Of a DNA stretch of 24,446 bases, positions 23,852 to 24,446 are shown piece after piece. The stretch comes from Candidatus Sulfotelmatobacter sp. GTDB lineage: Bacteria; Acidobacteriota; Terriglobia; Terriglobales; Acidobacteriaceae. Position 1 is the stretch's first letter, and each line of letters begins with the position of its first letter. A program made the translations under genes and the position numbers. Below the pieces are notes generated by a model. That model had not been told where the DNA came from, ran no database searches, and saw nothing but the letters and a program-made list of their open reading frames with translations. The stretch covers positions 1-24,446 of the forward strand of contig JASHTD010000038.1 of NCBI GenBank assembly GCA_030040725.1. The letters are read 5' to 3'.

Positions 23852-24446
23852 CTAACGATAGCTCGAGGCCTGCATCTCAAACATCTCAGCGTAGCGTCCG
23901 CCTAGACTGGCCAGCTGTTCGTGCGTGCCTTCCTCGGTGATTTTCCCGTTCTCGATTACTAAGATGCGGTCTGCCGAGCGCACCGTTGAGAAGCGATGCG
24001 AAATAAAAAGCGCCATTTTTCCCGCCGTGAGCTCCGAGAAGCGGTGGAACACTTCAAACTCGCTGCGCGCGTCCAGCGAAGCCGTTGGCTCATCCAGAAT
24101 CAGCAACTGCGCGTCCCGCAAGTAAGCCCGAGCCAAGGCGACTTTCTGCCACTCCCCGCCCGAAATATCCACCCCTTGCTCAAATCGCCGGCCCAACATC
24201 TGATCGTAGCCCAGATCGAGCCGTCCAATCGTTTGGTCCGCCATACTTTTCCTGGCCGCGCCTTTGATCAGTTCAAGGTTGGTCAGCTCTTCAATTCGTC
24301 CCACCGCAATGTTCTCACGCGCCGTCATCTCGTAGCGCATGAAATCCTGAAAGATTACTCCGATTTCACGATGAAGATCGTCGATCTCATACTCCCGCAG
24401 ATCCACTCCATCCAGCAAAATTTCCCCGCCCGTGGGATCGTAAAGG
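23852..24446 (-). CDS. ABC exporter ATP-binding protein (5' part beyond window)
   Basis: The frame runs off the right edge; the internal TTG at 24418 is not the real start, because the codons before it read YDPTGGEILLDG, normal for this domain. Visible are the Q-loop FQDFMRYEMTARENIAVGRI, the signature DISGGEWQKVALARAYL, Walker B LLILDEPTASLDA and the H-loop LFISHRFSTVRSADRI, ending EMFEMQASSYR. Walker A and any fused membrane domain lie outside. The type is that of MsbA/NdvA-like half exporters. Its position 11 bases before the glucan synthase suggests it exports the glucan, as NdvA/ChvA does in rhizobia; this is inference. Confidence 0.92.
   Translation of the reverse strand, partial: LYDPTGGEILLDGVDLREYEIDDLHREIGVIFQDFMRYEMTARENIAVGRIEELTNLELIKGAARKSMADQTIGRLDLGYDQMLGRRFEQGVDISGGEWQKVALARAYLRDAQLLILDEPTASLDARSEFEVFHRFSELTAGKMALFISHRFSTVRSADRILVIENGKITEEGTHEQLASLGGRYAEMFEMQASSYR

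Noticed and set aside
1..24446. CRISPR arrays, tRNA genes, insertion sequences or prophage
   Set aside because: I saw no regularly spaced direct repeats, no tRNA cloverleaf in the intergenic gaps, and no transposase, integrase or phage structural motifs in any frame.

Overview
The window looks like chromosomal DNA of a moderately GC-rich Gram-negative bacterium, most plausibly an acidobacterium. This is an inference from gene content: a Firmicute/acidobacterial-style HemQ, UPF0324 and DUF3224 proteins, many small secreted proteins with Ala-Gln signal cleavage sites, and a cyclic-glucan-synthase-like locus. I see no rRNA, tRNA, insertion sequence, phage gene or CRISPR array. No gap between genes exceeds 300 bases.

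Left part (1-3459). A 5'-truncated CHAD plus Ppx/GppA-type HD protein converges on a RES-type toxin gene. The toxin is cotranscribed with an Xre/MbcA-type antitoxin. The antitoxin start lies inside a perfect 10-bp inverted repeat that also holds the -10 box, a compact autoregulation module. The toxin 3' end appears to carry a one-base deletion in a G5 run. Next come a small PD-(D/E)XK nuclease-like protein and a rhomboid protease with a clear sigma-70-type promoter.

Middle (3516-10545). A secreted protein with seven W-[AI]-x-G repeats (probable beta-propeller) is followed by the minus-strand dnaX-ybaB-recR recombination/replication cluster, with an exported DUF3224 gene inserted between ybaB and recR. 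Divergent from dnaX are a STAS anti-anti-sigma-like protein, a UPF0324 membrane protein, and an alkyltransferase-like protein (Trp in place of the MGMT cysteine). An AhpD-like protein follows on the minus strand.

Right-middle (10667-16170). HemQ (coproheme decarboxylase), then mostly exported proteins: a Cys-rich secreted protein, a serine beta-lactamase-family hydrolase with a probable DUF3471 tail, a tiny His/Tyr-rich exported protein with its own rho-independent terminator, and a membrane-anchored protein of unknown function.

Right part (16306-24446). A beta-glucan locus. On the minus strand, with gaps of only 11 and 18 bases, run an ABC exporter gene (cut by the right edge), a 1489-residue NdvB-like synthase and an exported GH39-type glycosidase. 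A Tat-exported GH144/PF10091-type glucanase converges on them. The synthase has the GT84 and cyclisation (PF10091/GH189-like) parts but ends where the GH94 phosphorylase part of classical cyclic beta-1,2-glucan synthases should begin. The arrangement suggests synthesis, export and trimming of a beta-glucan by an enzyme set unlike the rhizobial NdvB/NdvA system. This is the most interesting system in the window.
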